Shown: piece after piece, positions 24,212-36,300 of the stretch | Layout of the letters: each line of letters begins with the position of its first letter | How positions within the stretch are numbered: position 1 is the first letter of the stretch | Source: Drosophila persimilis | Taxonomy: Eukaryota; Arthropoda; Insecta; Diptera; Drosophilidae | Assembly (NCBI RefSeq): GCF_003286085.1 | Contig: NW_020825312.1 | Coordinates: 2,232,001-2,296,000 of the forward strand | Direction: 5' to 3' | DNA: 64,000 nucleotides | Notes under the pieces: model-generated | The model's input: only the letters and a program-made list of their open reading frames with translations | What the model was told of the DNA's origin: nothing | The model's database searches: none | Position numbers and translations under genes: made by a program

Positions 24212-24694
24212 TATCCAGCTCTAGCCCAAGATGAAAGCCAAGCAATTCCATGCCAATGTAAATAGCATACGTTTTAGCCATTTAATATCCAAATCAAAGT
24301 GTAGGTTTCTACGTACTCATATGTGTACTTTTCGATCATAAAATTATTAAATTTAATTGTAAACAGTAAAGTATTTCATCGGGAAAGTTGGTTCATTTCT
24401 CATCGTCGACGGCGTGTAACACTTGGTTTACAACCAGCAGCGGCACCTTCTCATGATTCGGCGGCGTCTGGATCAGCAAAGAAACAGACGGACGGACGGA
24501 CAGACAGACATATGTGCGTGCCCTGGCCTGGGTTTTTCGCTTGGAGGAAGCTACATATACGAAATACTACGTAAATTTTTCCCACTATCCCACTATTCCA
24601 ACGCACTGTGCACGGCCGAAATGTGTGTGGAAAAAGTCGTCGCATATGGGACGTTTTTTTCAGCTCCGAGCGAACGTTGGATTGGCGTCCGCTC

Positions 24695-24948
24695 AGTTCT
24701 CGAGAAGCCGTCGGTTGGATCGGATCGGATCGTTGTGTGCTCTGCTACTTCGCTACTGTGCTACTGTGCCACTGTGGTGTGGAGTTATGAGGAGAGGCAA
24801 CGCACTACGGATCGCAGTTCTTGTGGTGTGGCTTATGCCTCTGTGCCGCTGATTTTTTGTCTGTGTAAAAATAAAATTGCTCAAATACGAAATACATAAA
24901 GTGCCTGTCTAGTGCGCGAAGCTGCCTTTTGAGAATATTGAAAAGCAG
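24695..24948 (+). promoter_or_regulatory. candidate TATA-less promoter and non-coding first exon of the serine protease gene
   Basis: An initiator TCAGTT has its A at 24695. A DPE-like GGATCG starts 27 bases later, at the expected +28 position. The transcribed stretch ends at a good donor, AAAAGCAG|GTAAAC (donor GT at 24949). The next strong acceptor, TTCTTTTCTCTATTAG at 28419-28434, precedes the exon carrying the signal peptide. An AATAAA at 24870 inside this stretch is a caveat: the segment could instead be 3' sequence of the C2-domain gene. Confidence 0.4.
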
Positions 24949-25935
24949 GTAAACATTGGGCAAACGTTGACATTCGACTCGAATCGAATCGAATCGAAAT
25001 TACCTTCAAAATGCATCTCCTATGATTCGGAAAAGTTGCGAATCGAAGTGCAGTTGCCGCCTGATATACGAGTATGTACGACATATAAGTTTCATTCATG
25101 ACAACAATCTGTGTTCGAATATACTATGCTATATGCTGATCTGCATTCATGCGAACTCTGATACATACATACATACATGTACATACATGTACATGAGCAT
25201 ATATGCACATATGTGCTCTCATCTGTGTTTAAAATGCGTTTAATTCATCTGTTGAAAATGGGCGGCACTGTTCTGGGGTGTTTGGTGGAGTAGGGGGAGG
25301 TGGAGGTGGAGGGGGGAGGAGGCCGAGGGAGAGGCATCTTTGTGATGGCATCTCGCCGACGTATCTGCTGCGGCAGTGTGCGTGCGCCAGTCGAAGCATG
25401 ATTTATTTTCAACAACTTCCGCCAACAACTTAGTCGCCGCAGAACCACATTTACATAGTGTAATGCGTAGCCTAATACAAAAGAAATCGAAAACGGTTTC
25501 CGATACAAGCGACCGGACTACGGGTCCCGCCGACTAATAAATTAAGAGAACCCGAATCTGTGACGCGATTTCGGCCACCACAGCCACTGCCCGGTGGGCT
25601 GCCTGCCCACCGCTTCCCACCGCTGCCCACCAGATAGACAAAAGCTAACGAAGCTCGATCTTTCGGTAATCGGTGCGGTGCGTCATTAAAATTGCATTTC
25701 GTTAAACGGGGGCGCCCGCGGACCTGCCACTGCAACGCAGCGCGACAGCTGCTCGGTCCAACCAGACACTGTGGCTGGCTGGCTGGCTGGCCGGCTAGAG
25801 ATCGGGTGCAAATAAGCACACATCCCAACCCACTAGTGGACCCACCAGTGGCCGCTTAGCCAACGCATCTGTGGAAGTTGTTGATCTCTGGCCAGAGATC
25901 CAAATTTGTACATTTCATTCATAAAAAGCGAAGAG

Positions 25936-25971
25936 CCGAGCAGAGCAGAGCAGAGCAGAGCAGAGCAGAGC
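25936..25971 (+). repeat. (GAGCA)n pentanucleotide microsatellite
   Basis: About seven uninterrupted copies of GAGCA, flanked by partial copies. Confidence 0.9.
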
Positions 25972-28514
25972 GTACTGTTTCCAAACAAAATACGCCACAG
26001 CCACAGCTACAGCCACAGCTACACAACCTATTGACCGACCACATGCCGAGAAGGTGTGGGTGTGGGAGGGCCTGAAGATGGGTTGCAAGATCATGTTTGG
26101 TTTGTGCTGGGCGTTGGGTGGGATCAAGTAAACATATTTATTTATGAGCTCTTTCGCCCATTAGATATACTCGCAAGTATGCAAAAGGTGGGATAATTTG
26201 ATAAACGGACATTTGGCTTCCGAGCCACCGCCACAGGCATTTATTTTCCAAATCCAACATCTGGGTAATATGCGATAATTTTATGGTGCGAGTATTTATG
26301 ACGCCAAGTCGACGCGTCGACCCCGTCATAGTTGATTTTTAATCGCACTTTGTCAAGGTAAGGCAAAGCGCTGTGGTTGCCGATGCTGCCGAAGGCGGAG
26401 GTGGAGGTGGAGGTGGAGGCGGAGGCGGTGCCATTGGCGGCTGCGGGTCGCCAGTGGCAGCTAGCGGTTTGTTTACCCGGACAGATCACAGATCGCAGAT
26501 CGCAGATCGGGAGGGAGGCAGATCTCGGGAGACTGACTGCCTGAGACTGCCGGAGACGGAGACGGAGACGGCTTCTCTGTTTGCTGCTCTGTTTGCTATG
26601 CGGACGCATCGTGTTCTAATTTAAGAATCCGCGTCGCTCCACGCACACACAAATGTACTATTTCCGTCTACTATATGACAATTAGGGTGGACTCTTCCAC
26701 TTGATACTGGCATCAAGTAACATAGTTCTTGTGCTATAATACCAGTCGCTTTATTGCTAGAAAGTGTAGATATAGTACAGCCTTAAAAGATATGGTAAAA
26801 CTTTTCGAAATAATATTATTATATGTATATTCCAGCGGGAAATGTCCACCTTAATGCATACCCATATATCGTCAGGTGTATGAATAGTTCTCTAGCGCTT
26901 TATTTGTTGTGGAATTTTATTTCCAACCGGCGAAAACATTCTTCACTTCACAGCACAGCAGGCAGGAGGGCGGACAGGCGGTCGGGCAGGCGGGCAGGCG
27001 GGAAGCGTTACCCAATATCATCTTATTGGATTGCTTATTAGATGGAAGCGCTGACACAACACCCATAGACATTTCTCGAGTGTATTTCAGGCTTGTAGTA
27101 CGAGTACAATAGTGTTTATTATTTGTGGAAATTGTACACCTATGATTGATTGATAAACAAGGCAAATATCGGTTTAGTTTTCTTAAATGGAAACCTGATA
27201 AACATATGTATTTGTTGTATACATTTCTGGTATGTTTTGGTCATTGCGGGAAGAACCAGAATCCGCTAACTGGAGAGATGCATCTGCATCTGCATCGTGA
27301 CAGAGCCAGAGCCATAGCCATAGCCAGAGCGAGCGCCAGAGCAGCCCTGTCGCCTTGCGGCTGTCCTTAATGGTGGGAGCTGGTTTCAGCGCATCTGACC
27401 TTATATGTATGAGCAGCAGATACGAGATACTTGGGTCGCCATCTGAATATGGTCAACATTCAGTGTTGACGTAAGATCGATGTACTGTACATACGCGTGA
27501 ACCAACAGGCTGTGCTCGTTGCTGGTTGCTTCTGCTGCTTCTGGGACTACTTAAAATTCCTCGGTGCAGTTGGGATTCGAAAGCGGTGAGAGGTGGGGGT
27601 GGGGGTGGGGATGCGAGTACGAGTACCAGTACGCGAGTATTAGTTTGCCAGACCCCCCCCCTTACAAACACTCGTACCCCAAACCGACAAAGGCACTCGC
27701 ATCCCACAATCCCCAGCATCAGCACCAGCACCAGCATCAGCATCATCCCAATGCTGTGCCTTTGAAAAAAATGTATGTACATAGTTTATCTTTATGTTTT
27801 TGTGCTTTTTTTTTTGTTTTCAATTTTCCCTTCCCCATTCCCCAGTCTGCTTGTAATTAGTACATGTATGAGTATGTAGCTAATTAATTTTCACTTTCTG
27901 GCCCACGCTTTTGATCGCTTTGGGCTAAGGTCTTATACAAGTTCAAATGTTTTTGCTTTGTAGTGGGAGTGGGAGCGGGATCGGAGCGGAGCGGGAGCGG
28001 GATCACATCGGCATTGGCATCGTTTAATTGTGCAGTGCCACAAGGAGCGGAGCAGACTTCTTGGATTGTTTTACTTTGACGCAAATGAGTCGCTTAGTTC
28101 GGGTAAATTAGGCAAATGAATTGGCACTTAAAAGCATGTCAGATGAGCATGAGGATGAGATGAGTCCCCTTTGAGAGTACCCTACCGAACCGAACCACAC
28201 GTACAAGTACAGGTTCAAGTACAAGTGCTTCTGCTTGTGCAGCCAACATGAAAGATACAATACATTATATAAGATAATTGGATTATTGCAAAAACCAGTA
28301 GCCTTTCTTTGGCTTCTGTTGCGCAACTGTCGCCATAGGAGGATCTCTTTCTTACTCTAAAATACAGAACATTTTGCCAATACTTTTCCGAATCATTAAT
28401 ACAGTATTGTACTATTCTTTCTTTTCTCTATTAGACGTACAGTGCATTTATCACGTCCCCGGGTGGACGGTCTATTATCCAACACAACGACAACGAGATC
28501 ATTAGCAACTAAGC

Positions 28515-31500
28515 ATGAAAGTAATGTGCTATATTTTTGAATTCCTGTCAGTTGTTCAACTGCTGGTCGAAACTCAGGTGAGTCTATTGAATGCTCGGAT
28601 GCCGGTACCCATACCGATATCGATGCTGACATAAAATACCGATCGCCCACCCACTTGACCTAGCTATTTGAATATTACGTCAACTCGAAACAATTCGATT
28701 CCATGGGGAACGGAACGGTGTGGTGTGTACTACTAACAATTGCAAGGTCAATTACCGCGTCCAAATTAGTCGCACTCTCGGTTTTTTTTTTGTTTTTTGT
28801 CATTGCTGATTGGGAAACGAAACTTATGTATATGTAGGTTGAAAATCGGGTCCGGAACGATGTCAGAGTCTCCTTGAGCTTGAGGTGGTGCCGGGGGCAT
28901 TGCATGCGGCTCGGTTCGGTTCGTATTTCCGCATGATTTCATGAGAATTTCGCGGCTCCAGTGTTCCCCAAAATTTGATAGACAGACGGCCATGACCTAC
29001 GGGGGATTTTACTAAAGGTGGATCTCAGTGTGGGAATTTAGTTGATATGACGATAGTTATAGAGCAATATACCCTGTTCGATACTTGGGTTCATTTATTC
29101 TTCAATAACTACTAAATATTTATGGCATACTTTTGGGGAGATCCGTATCCCGAAACGACAAAGATCCCAAAGCAAACAAAATGCAATTACTACCTCTGTA
29201 AGCAACAGTTATATGGATTTATATAGGGATACGCGGCTGCCATCGAAGCCTATTTTAGACTTGGGATGGATGTGGCTGTGGCTGTGGATGTAGGGATACG
29301 ACAATCGCCAGCTCTGCCGTGTCGGCAAAAAGCGTATGTTATTTATAGCGGCCGACGGCGCGTCGCATTGGGAACTGGAGCTGGGACCGAAGTACTTTTC
29401 TCGGAGACGAGATCCCAATGCGAACGCAGACACCGAAACTGTCGAGAGCAATGACACTTCAAATAAAAAGCGGCGACATCTCGCCTGTGCCATTGTCTGA
29501 TTTATGGCAGATGGGTGAAGCTGGGTGAAGCAAATGTTGAGGGGCTGCCTCCTTAGGGCCTCCGACCGGCCTAAGGCGGCGGCTGAAATGGGAGTCCGAA
29601 ACTGTGGGTCGCAGATCGCATTACACGTCCCGTCCCATAAAACAGGAAACCGAAGCCTTCTCTGTTGGTAATTGAAATGCTTTTCCCCGTCAGAGTGGGC
29701 ACGTCCAAGAGGCGAAAAGGTCCATAAATGCAGAGATACGAGACGCACTGGGCCACCATCGGTCGTACCATGGCTCCCACTGGATCGACGGAAAGCGGGT
29801 CCACCGGATGCGTATGCCCCACCAGCGCTGGAGTGGCCGGCGACGGTCGATCAACCATCACCAGCCCTTCAGCCGCTGGACCCAGTGGACGCCCTGTGAC
29901 GAGGAGTGCGTAAAGCGGCGGGAGCGATACTGCAAGGCGAAGCGCCGTTGTGGTCACACCAAGCACGTGGAGCAGAGCAAGTGTCGACGGTGAGTGGCGA
30001 GGAGTTTTAGGTCTTGATTCAAATATCTATGGTGTTCAATATATCTATGTACGGTATGTGTGCTATGCATTGCAGCTGCCATCCGGCACCACATCCACCT
30101 ATGAAGTGGCATCAGACAATAGCCAGAGAGCCGGTGCACATCCAGCAGGAGCATCACAGCCAGCCGTCGATAATCATCAATGCAGCGGCTGCTGCTTCAA
30201 GTGGTCCCTCTTCTACATACGCCACGGCACACCCGCCAGAACCCCCCACCAGCTATTGGCCGCCAAGTCCTCCCCACGAATCGGTGGAGGTGGTGCACAG
30301 GGTGCCATCGCATCGTCCCAAAGTGGTGTACAGCGAGGAGGATGAGGAGCAGGAGCAGGAACAGGAATCTGATGACTCGGGGTACTCCGGAGAGCGCGGC
30401 GACTTCTTTGTGCTCAAACACAATCGCCACAGGCGACGACAACGCCCCAGGAAGCGTCCGCAAAGGATTAAAAAGCCGAGCTACTCCTACGAAGATGATG
30501 ATTTTGACGACTATTTGCAGCCAAAGTCCCTGCGGCCACGGAACATGATCGTGGACAGCAGCAGCGGCCTAGAGGGCGACATTTTCCAGTACGAGGACTT
30601 TGATCTCGAGCAGGAGAACCTCGAACCGGAGTCGGAGGAATACCTCGACTTCCGAAACGACAGCTGGCCCCAGTCGCCGAAGGAACGATACACGCCAGAC
30701 GGACTCATTCCACGCCGCAGACGTATTTACTCCAAGTGGAGCCGGTGGAGCAGGTGCACTCCGAAATGCACCACGCGACGCTACAAGTAAGATTGAGCCA
30801 CTCCTGACGAAGTCGTCCCTAACCCCCAGCTATTCCTTTTATCCTTCTCTCAGAAAGTGTCGAATCAACGAGCAGTGCGGTCGCGAGGTGCTCCGCGAGA
30901 TCGCCTACTGCTACACGGAGGGAAGCTTCTGCCAGCAGTGGCTGCAGACCCAGTTTCAGAAGACGCCCGCCTATGAGACGAGGCCTGGTCCCGGCTCAGC
31001 TCCTGCCATGCAGCGCAGGCAGTCGGACGCCGCAATGAACAGGCTTACGAACAACGAACTTGGGGTAATCATGACCAGCAAGGGCTATCGTGGGCCAGAG
31101 TACACGCCGATCAAGCTCCACTGCGGCATCGCGCGCAGCGGGAGCGGACGACGCAACATGAACAACATGCTGAAGATTATTGGTGGCAAGGCGGCTAGAA
31201 AGGGGGAGTGGCCGTGGCAGGTGGCCATCCTGAACCGCTTCAAGGAGGCCTTCTGCGGAGGCACGCTCGTTGCGCCCAGCTGGGTCCTTACAGCCGCCCA
31301 CTGTGTTCGGAAGGTGCTCTACGTACGCCTAGGTGGGTATTTCAAGAAAAATTAGTCCTGGGACAGCTAGCTATATGATATGACCCACAGGGGAGCACAA
31401 TCTCGACTACGAGGACGGATCCGAGGTGCAGCTGCGGGTGCTGAAGAGCTTTAAACACCCGAACTTCGATAGGCGTACGGTCGACAGCGATGTGGCACTT

Positions 31501-32089
31501 CTAAGGTGGGTAGAAATGCGTCTAACTAACCTGGAAACTCCTCCTCAATCTGCCAGTCTCTTTCTCTCTCCAAAGGCTCCCTAAGCCAGCCAATGCCACC
31601 ACCTGGATTGGCTACTCTTGTCTGCCACGACCCTTTCAGGCACTGCCCAAAAATGTGGACTGCACGGTGATCGGATGGGGGAAGCGTCGCAACCACGATG
31701 CGGCGGGCACGAGCGTGCTGCACAAAGCGAATGTGCCCATCATCCCAATGGATAACTGCCGAAACGTTTACCACGACTACACCATCACAAAGGTACTTAT
31801 CAATATACAAGACTCTATCGGGATCCTATATGGGAATTCTTTATTGCAGAACATGTTTTGCGCTGGTCACCGCCGTGGACTCATCGACACCTGTGCCGGG
31901 GACTCGGGCGGCCCTTTACTGTGCCGTGACACCACCAAGCCCAACCATCCGTGGACCATCTTTGGCATAACTTCGTTCGGCGATGGCTGCGCCAAGCGCA
32001 ACAAATTCGGAATATATGCCCGGGTGCCGAACTACGTCGACTGGGTGTGGTCCGTGGTTAACTGCAATGGAAACTGCAAGATGCAGTAG
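28515..32089 (+). CDS. CG10663: Secreted trypsin-like serine protease with thrombospondin-like repeats
   Basis: Coding exons are 28515-28577, 29694-29989, 30076-30786, 30854-31332, 31391-31505, 31576-31792 and 31850-32089. Phases match and give 706 residues. The first exon encodes only 21 residues, with a hydrophobic core ([13 protein letters not shown]) that serves as the signal peptide. Two Trp/Cys-rich TSP1-like segments follow ([20 protein letters not shown]). They are separated by about 230 residues rich in Pro, Asp/Glu and Arg. The protease domain starts at the activation site [15 protein letters not shown]. His is in TAAHC, Asp in DSDVALL, Ser in GDSGGP, and the specificity-pocket Asp in DTCAGDSGG, so cleavage after Lys/Arg is expected. 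Likely a secreted zymogen acting on extracellular matrix or in a proteolytic cascade. It matches D. melanogaster CG10663 in layout and location. Confidence 0.9.
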
Positions 32090-33177
32090 TCATTGCTGAT
32101 TTATTTTTGATTTATTGATGCTGGGGACTTGAGTCCGATCTGTAGCAGAGGCTGTGAAAGATTAATGTATACCTTAAGTGCCTTAAGATCCGTGAGGTAA
32201 ATCCTCAGATTACGAGCCCAAACTTATGAAAGCTAGAAGTTCCCTAAATAAGTCCATGCATGTAATTAAGTCTATTCGGAAAGGGTTTAAAAAAAACCAT
32301 TCAAACGATGTTTCGACTCCAAATCTCGTTCTAGCTGGGCTCCCTTATGTACATAGAAACTCGTAAATAATTTTTTTTACTCGACCCAACTTTATGTTAT
32401 ATGTTAAAAAGTTATATATGTATGTATATCTCGTATTCCCGTAAGCTAAGTTAAGAACATGCAGAAATCTGAGATTCACCAATGTACTTAACCACAGTTT
32501 AGTTGGCAGCACACTTTTAATGAACATTTTTAAGAGATTCAACAATCAAATCAATGTGTAAATAATGCAAGTATTTGACTTTTTACCCTGTCTAATAAGT
32601 ATTTTAATGATCAATTAACGAAAATGTAGTAGAATAGCAAATTAAGTCAATTAAGTCAGGTCTGATGGCAGAAACGAAACCCGTTTAGATCAGTCTAGAG
32701 CTATTTTGAATCGAAGTACCCAGATGGGTACACGATTTATGGCGCTATTGGAATTGCTATGGAATTCAAGAGATCTACAGAATTGAGCAGAATTCATATA
32801 CATATGTAATCAAAATTCCAACAATTCCAAATTCTGCTGCTCTGCTGATAAATCATTTCCTGAGATGTAAAACAGATGAACGCAGGAAGGGAAATACCAA
32901 AGATCGAAAGAAATGTACATTATGCATTAGTTTATATTTATTGGTGTTAAATGCCGCGCACGCTTTTTATCCACAATAAAATTATTTAACGTGACCCCTA
33001 TACACATTTTTTTACCTCTACGAGTACACAATGGATTATAAAAACAAACGATCACAAGAGAGAGGTGAGTGTGCACACGCGCACACTTGCAAATAATAGT
33101 ATATCTGTATATAAAAAAATTCCGTACAAAGATCTACATATAGGGGGAGGAGTCCATCCGATTGGCATCCCAGCTGC
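32090..33177. other. convergent 3' region between the protease and ODR4 genes
   Basis: AT-rich, with no coding sequence seen. It includes the 3' UTRs of both genes. A minus-strand AATAAA (TTTATT on plus) at 32937-32942 lies about 240 bases beyond the ODR4 stop codon. Confidence 0.5.
32937..32942 (-). terminator. candidate poly(A) signal for the ODR4 homologue
   Basis: AATAAA on the minus strand, about 240 bases past the stop codon. Confidence 0.45.
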
Positions 33178-35294
33178 CTATTTGTCAGTCAATATGTAGT
33201 GAAGGGCCACCGACGTCATCAGCACCAGGAGGGCGACGGCAATGCCCAGCATATAGAGGCTGCGCGACAGCTCCGGGTTTGGCATCGAGCTGGTCGTGCT
33301 GCGTATGTCGTCTTCTTGGTCTCCGCTTGCAAGGACGTTCGCAAAGTTAATATCGTCCGGCTGTCCCTCGGCATCCATGGTAATTGCTTCTGGGTCCAAT
33401 TCCACGTCAAGGATTTGCTTTGCCTGTGCCACGACAACGGTGGGAGCCTCACCACGGAATAGGTATTCAGAGAACTGCACAGCGACGGCGGTAGATGTAC
33501 TCGGGCCTTCTGAAGGTAGGCTAAAGAATACTCGACGTGGCGGCTCGCTTATAAAGGTGGCTTCGTTGGTGACGTATGGGTCCGTAAGGCCATCGCAGTA
33601 GACTTGGATGCGCGTTGTCAATGAGCGCAGAACGTCATCGCGCAGGTAGCGCTTCACGTCCGCGATGCTGTTCCGCGCACTGCAGTAGATGCGCGTAGAG
33701 ATGATACCGCTCATACGCAGACAGCCGTTGAACTCGCGCACCTTAATATCTGTTGGCTTGGCAAGCTGACACTTTACCGGGAGTAGAATGCTGGCACGAA
33801 TGATCTCAGATCCGCCAACGAATCCTTGTGAGCCCATGAGGCGCAGAGCATCGGATACATCGCTATCTGATGTTGTCGCAGAGTTACCCGCTGCGGCTTT
33901 GAGTTCTTCTTCTTTGCTTTTACTCTTCTTAATGTAGGTCTGCAAGTCGATGGTGTCCTCGACGAACTCGTTCTGAAGAAACACCTCGCTGACAAGAATG
34001 GTTTTGCGAAATGCAAGTATAACATTTTTAAGCTGGTCCTCTATGTTGATCCGACGCACCGTTTCCACTATGGGCAAGATGTCCTCCAAGTCGTATGAGC
34101 ATTCAATCTGTATCCACTCGAACGGCCTGTCCACAAACTTGAACTCCATGTTGGAGAAGGTACCTCCGCTGTCAAGGGACAAGATAAATAGAGTTCGCAT
34201 TAGTCCGTCAAGCGAGGCACAATTGAAAGCTAAATACAACACATACAATATAACGATATTATGGGGTGTACTAATACATAAAATGCATTCAGAGAAATCA
34301 GAATTGTACGAACAGGGGAAAGAAAACTAAATCATCATATATCACGACTAGATGCGAAAACGATTTATAATAATCTGCTAAAGATATGAAAATTGATTGG
34401 ACTGATGCAAATTCGAGTAGTTGTTCTCATGTTATTTACCATATGATGCATTTTATGTTTGCCGTAAAATACGTTTTCTTGCAATGTCTATTTGAATACG
34501 TATAGTGTGTAAGCAATTCGTTTGGTAAAAGAAAAGATACACAATGAATATTCAGAGTAGCTCAACGACTGACCCGCAATTGGGGCTCAAGGGGGAGCGG
34601 AGCTGGTTACTTACTTGCCGTAGGTGTAACTCTTGCACACCACTTGCTTGTTGGCCAGGGAGTACGAGAGGAATGCGTAGTCGCTCTGTGCCAAATCGGT
34701 GGTATATATGCCGAGAGAATTATTGTTTTTCAATAGAATGCTGCAGGAAAGGGTAAAATTCAGCCGCTTTTCTTTTTGGATTCCATAATAGACACTCACT
34801 CGAAGACTTCAGAGAATATCTTTTTGGCCGTCTTTATTTCGGCACTCTGGTCATCGACTGAGGAAACAAAGATTCCTGCAAAGCAAAGCAAACACATTAT
34901 ATGGTACTTCCTCCCCTCAGTGGGCGCGCAAGCATACATACCGATGACGTCAAATGAGCCGGGACACATTTTGCTTGCGCTCAGCCATTGGGAGGCCAAC
35001 GCCTGTGAGCTTATGGTCAGTCCGACTTCCGTCAAGTCCTCCAGGTCGACATCCTCTTCGTTATTCCTGGCCAAATGGACCACAAACGTTTTGGTCAGAT
35101 CGGCTTGCTGTCGTCGCCGTCCATTGCATTGCGCGAGGGGTAGAGAGTTGAGCGAGCGGGGCCGTGGACAACAAACAAATCTACGTGGCGGTGTTACTTA
35201 CATGGCCGATGATGATGCCGTACGAGAACCGGTGTTCCCGTGCGCACTTCTCCAAGTAGTGCTCATCCGCTTTGCTTAGGAGCAGTGTGCGCAT
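33178..35294 (-). CDS. ODR4: ODR4 homologue, ER tail-anchored protein
   Basis: Member of the ODR-4 family. It is known in worms for chemoreceptor delivery to cilia, and in mammals as the ER anchor of the UFM1 protease UFSP2. Exons are 35202-35294, 34942-35107, 34800-34875, 34615-34740 and 33178-34168, giving 483 residues (human protein about 454). It begins MRTLLLSKADEHYLEK. The last exon has a cytosolic domain with FNGCLRMSGIISTRIYCSARNS, and ends in a single membrane span near the C terminus (LYMLGIAVALLVLMTSVALHYIL) with a five-residue tail, as in the family. The second exon's acceptor (35108/35109) follows a pyrimidine tract at some distance, so a few residues there are uncertain. The exon 4/5 junction was fixed by phase: an alternative upstream acceptor would give a stop codon. 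Probably D. melanogaster CG10616. Confidence 0.88.
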
Positions 35295-36300
35295 TGTAAA
35301 AATTTATCTTGATAAATTAAATTAAATTTCTATTTAGAATTTAAAATCTTGTTGTCAGTGTTCGTTTAGATGAGCCTGGAGAACAGAGCCCACTTAAGCC
35401 CCCTTTATTAAAACAGTTCAATGACTTGAGGTATATGGTGGAAAATATTACTAATTGTAAATTCTTCTTGTAGATCCATGCCATCTGAGCTTAAAAAAAA
35501 ACCATATCTTTTATCTGAACTGCGCTAAAATGATTAAATTTTCATTATTTTCGGTGGCATATTAATATACCCACTGGTCTACAATGGGTTAATCGTTCTC
35601 CGTCGAGGGCTGGAAACCATATTCCCCGATTTTGATATTCGATTTGATATTACTGGCTAGCTAAGACTTTCAGCTCTGAACAAATAATTTTATCTCATTG
35701 AGGAAATACTTTCGTACAAGACTGGCTATTTATAAGAACTCATGTTGGTTGGATTGCTTATAGAATAAGGTTTATACAAAAAAGGTCATGAAAAATGTAC
35801 ATTTTGTACATGTTAGCTACGTAATAACTACACATTGGCTACATATCAACTACATATTTATGGAGTGGGGCAATTGTATACCCTATTTCCTTTAATTCAT
35901 GTTAAAATTCTGCTTTCCAAGCTGATTTGATACATTAATAATGACGTTTTCTCAGAATGACCTGTTGAAATGACAAGCAAGTCCTCAATTCTATAATATC
36001 CTTCTTCCAAGGGTATGCTAAATTTTGCTCATTTTGAATAGCTAGAGATAATAATTTGATCGATCAGTTAAATGGCGTTTATTCTTTGTGGTTGTGCAAA
36101 TCGATCTTGCAGCATCTTTGAAGACTAACAAAGAACACCTGTGAGCTAATTCGACTTCAAAACACATATATATAAGTTATTTTATTCTGCATTAAACATT
36201 AAAACAGTTTACATTGACCGCGAGGTTTTTACTTTAGTGTGTACGGATATTTAACGAGGGGGAACGTTGTGAGTTGCTGCGGACACCGCAACTCTACAGT
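35295..36300. other. AT-rich intergenic DNA
   Basis: Nothing coding is seen. The ODR4 promoter should lie in the first few hundred bases. A GAGTTGC...GCAACTC hairpin at 36271-36294 abuts the repeat element that follows and may belong to it. Confidence 0.5.

Larger units (their letters stand above)
24212..28434. other. intergenic region and probable long 5' intron of the serine protease gene
   Basis: No protein-coding gene was found. It contains the proposed protease promoter and first exon (24695-24948), TACA repeats (25170-25196), (GAGCA)n at 25936-25971, a GGTGGA/GGCGGA run near 26391-26430 and a G/C-skewed tract near 27594-27660. The stretch at about 26640-27240 is AT-rich and lacks the simple repeats of its flanks, perhaps old inserted DNA. 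Confidence 0.45.

Noticed and set aside
24870-24875. AATAAA as the poly(A) signal of the C2-domain gene
   Set aside because: It lies 660 bases past the stop codon and inside a segment that fits better as the protease 5' exon. Noted as a caveat but not called.
29209-29748. 179-codon minus-strand ORF near the second protease exon
   Set aside because: It runs antisense over the acceptor and TSP1 exon of the protease, has no recognisable domain and contains simple-sequence codons (SHSHIH).
34169-34248. N-terminal extension of the last ODR4 exon
   Set aside because: Using the upstream acceptor (TTTAG at about 34230) breaks the frame from the preceding exon. The strong acceptor ending at 34169 restores it.
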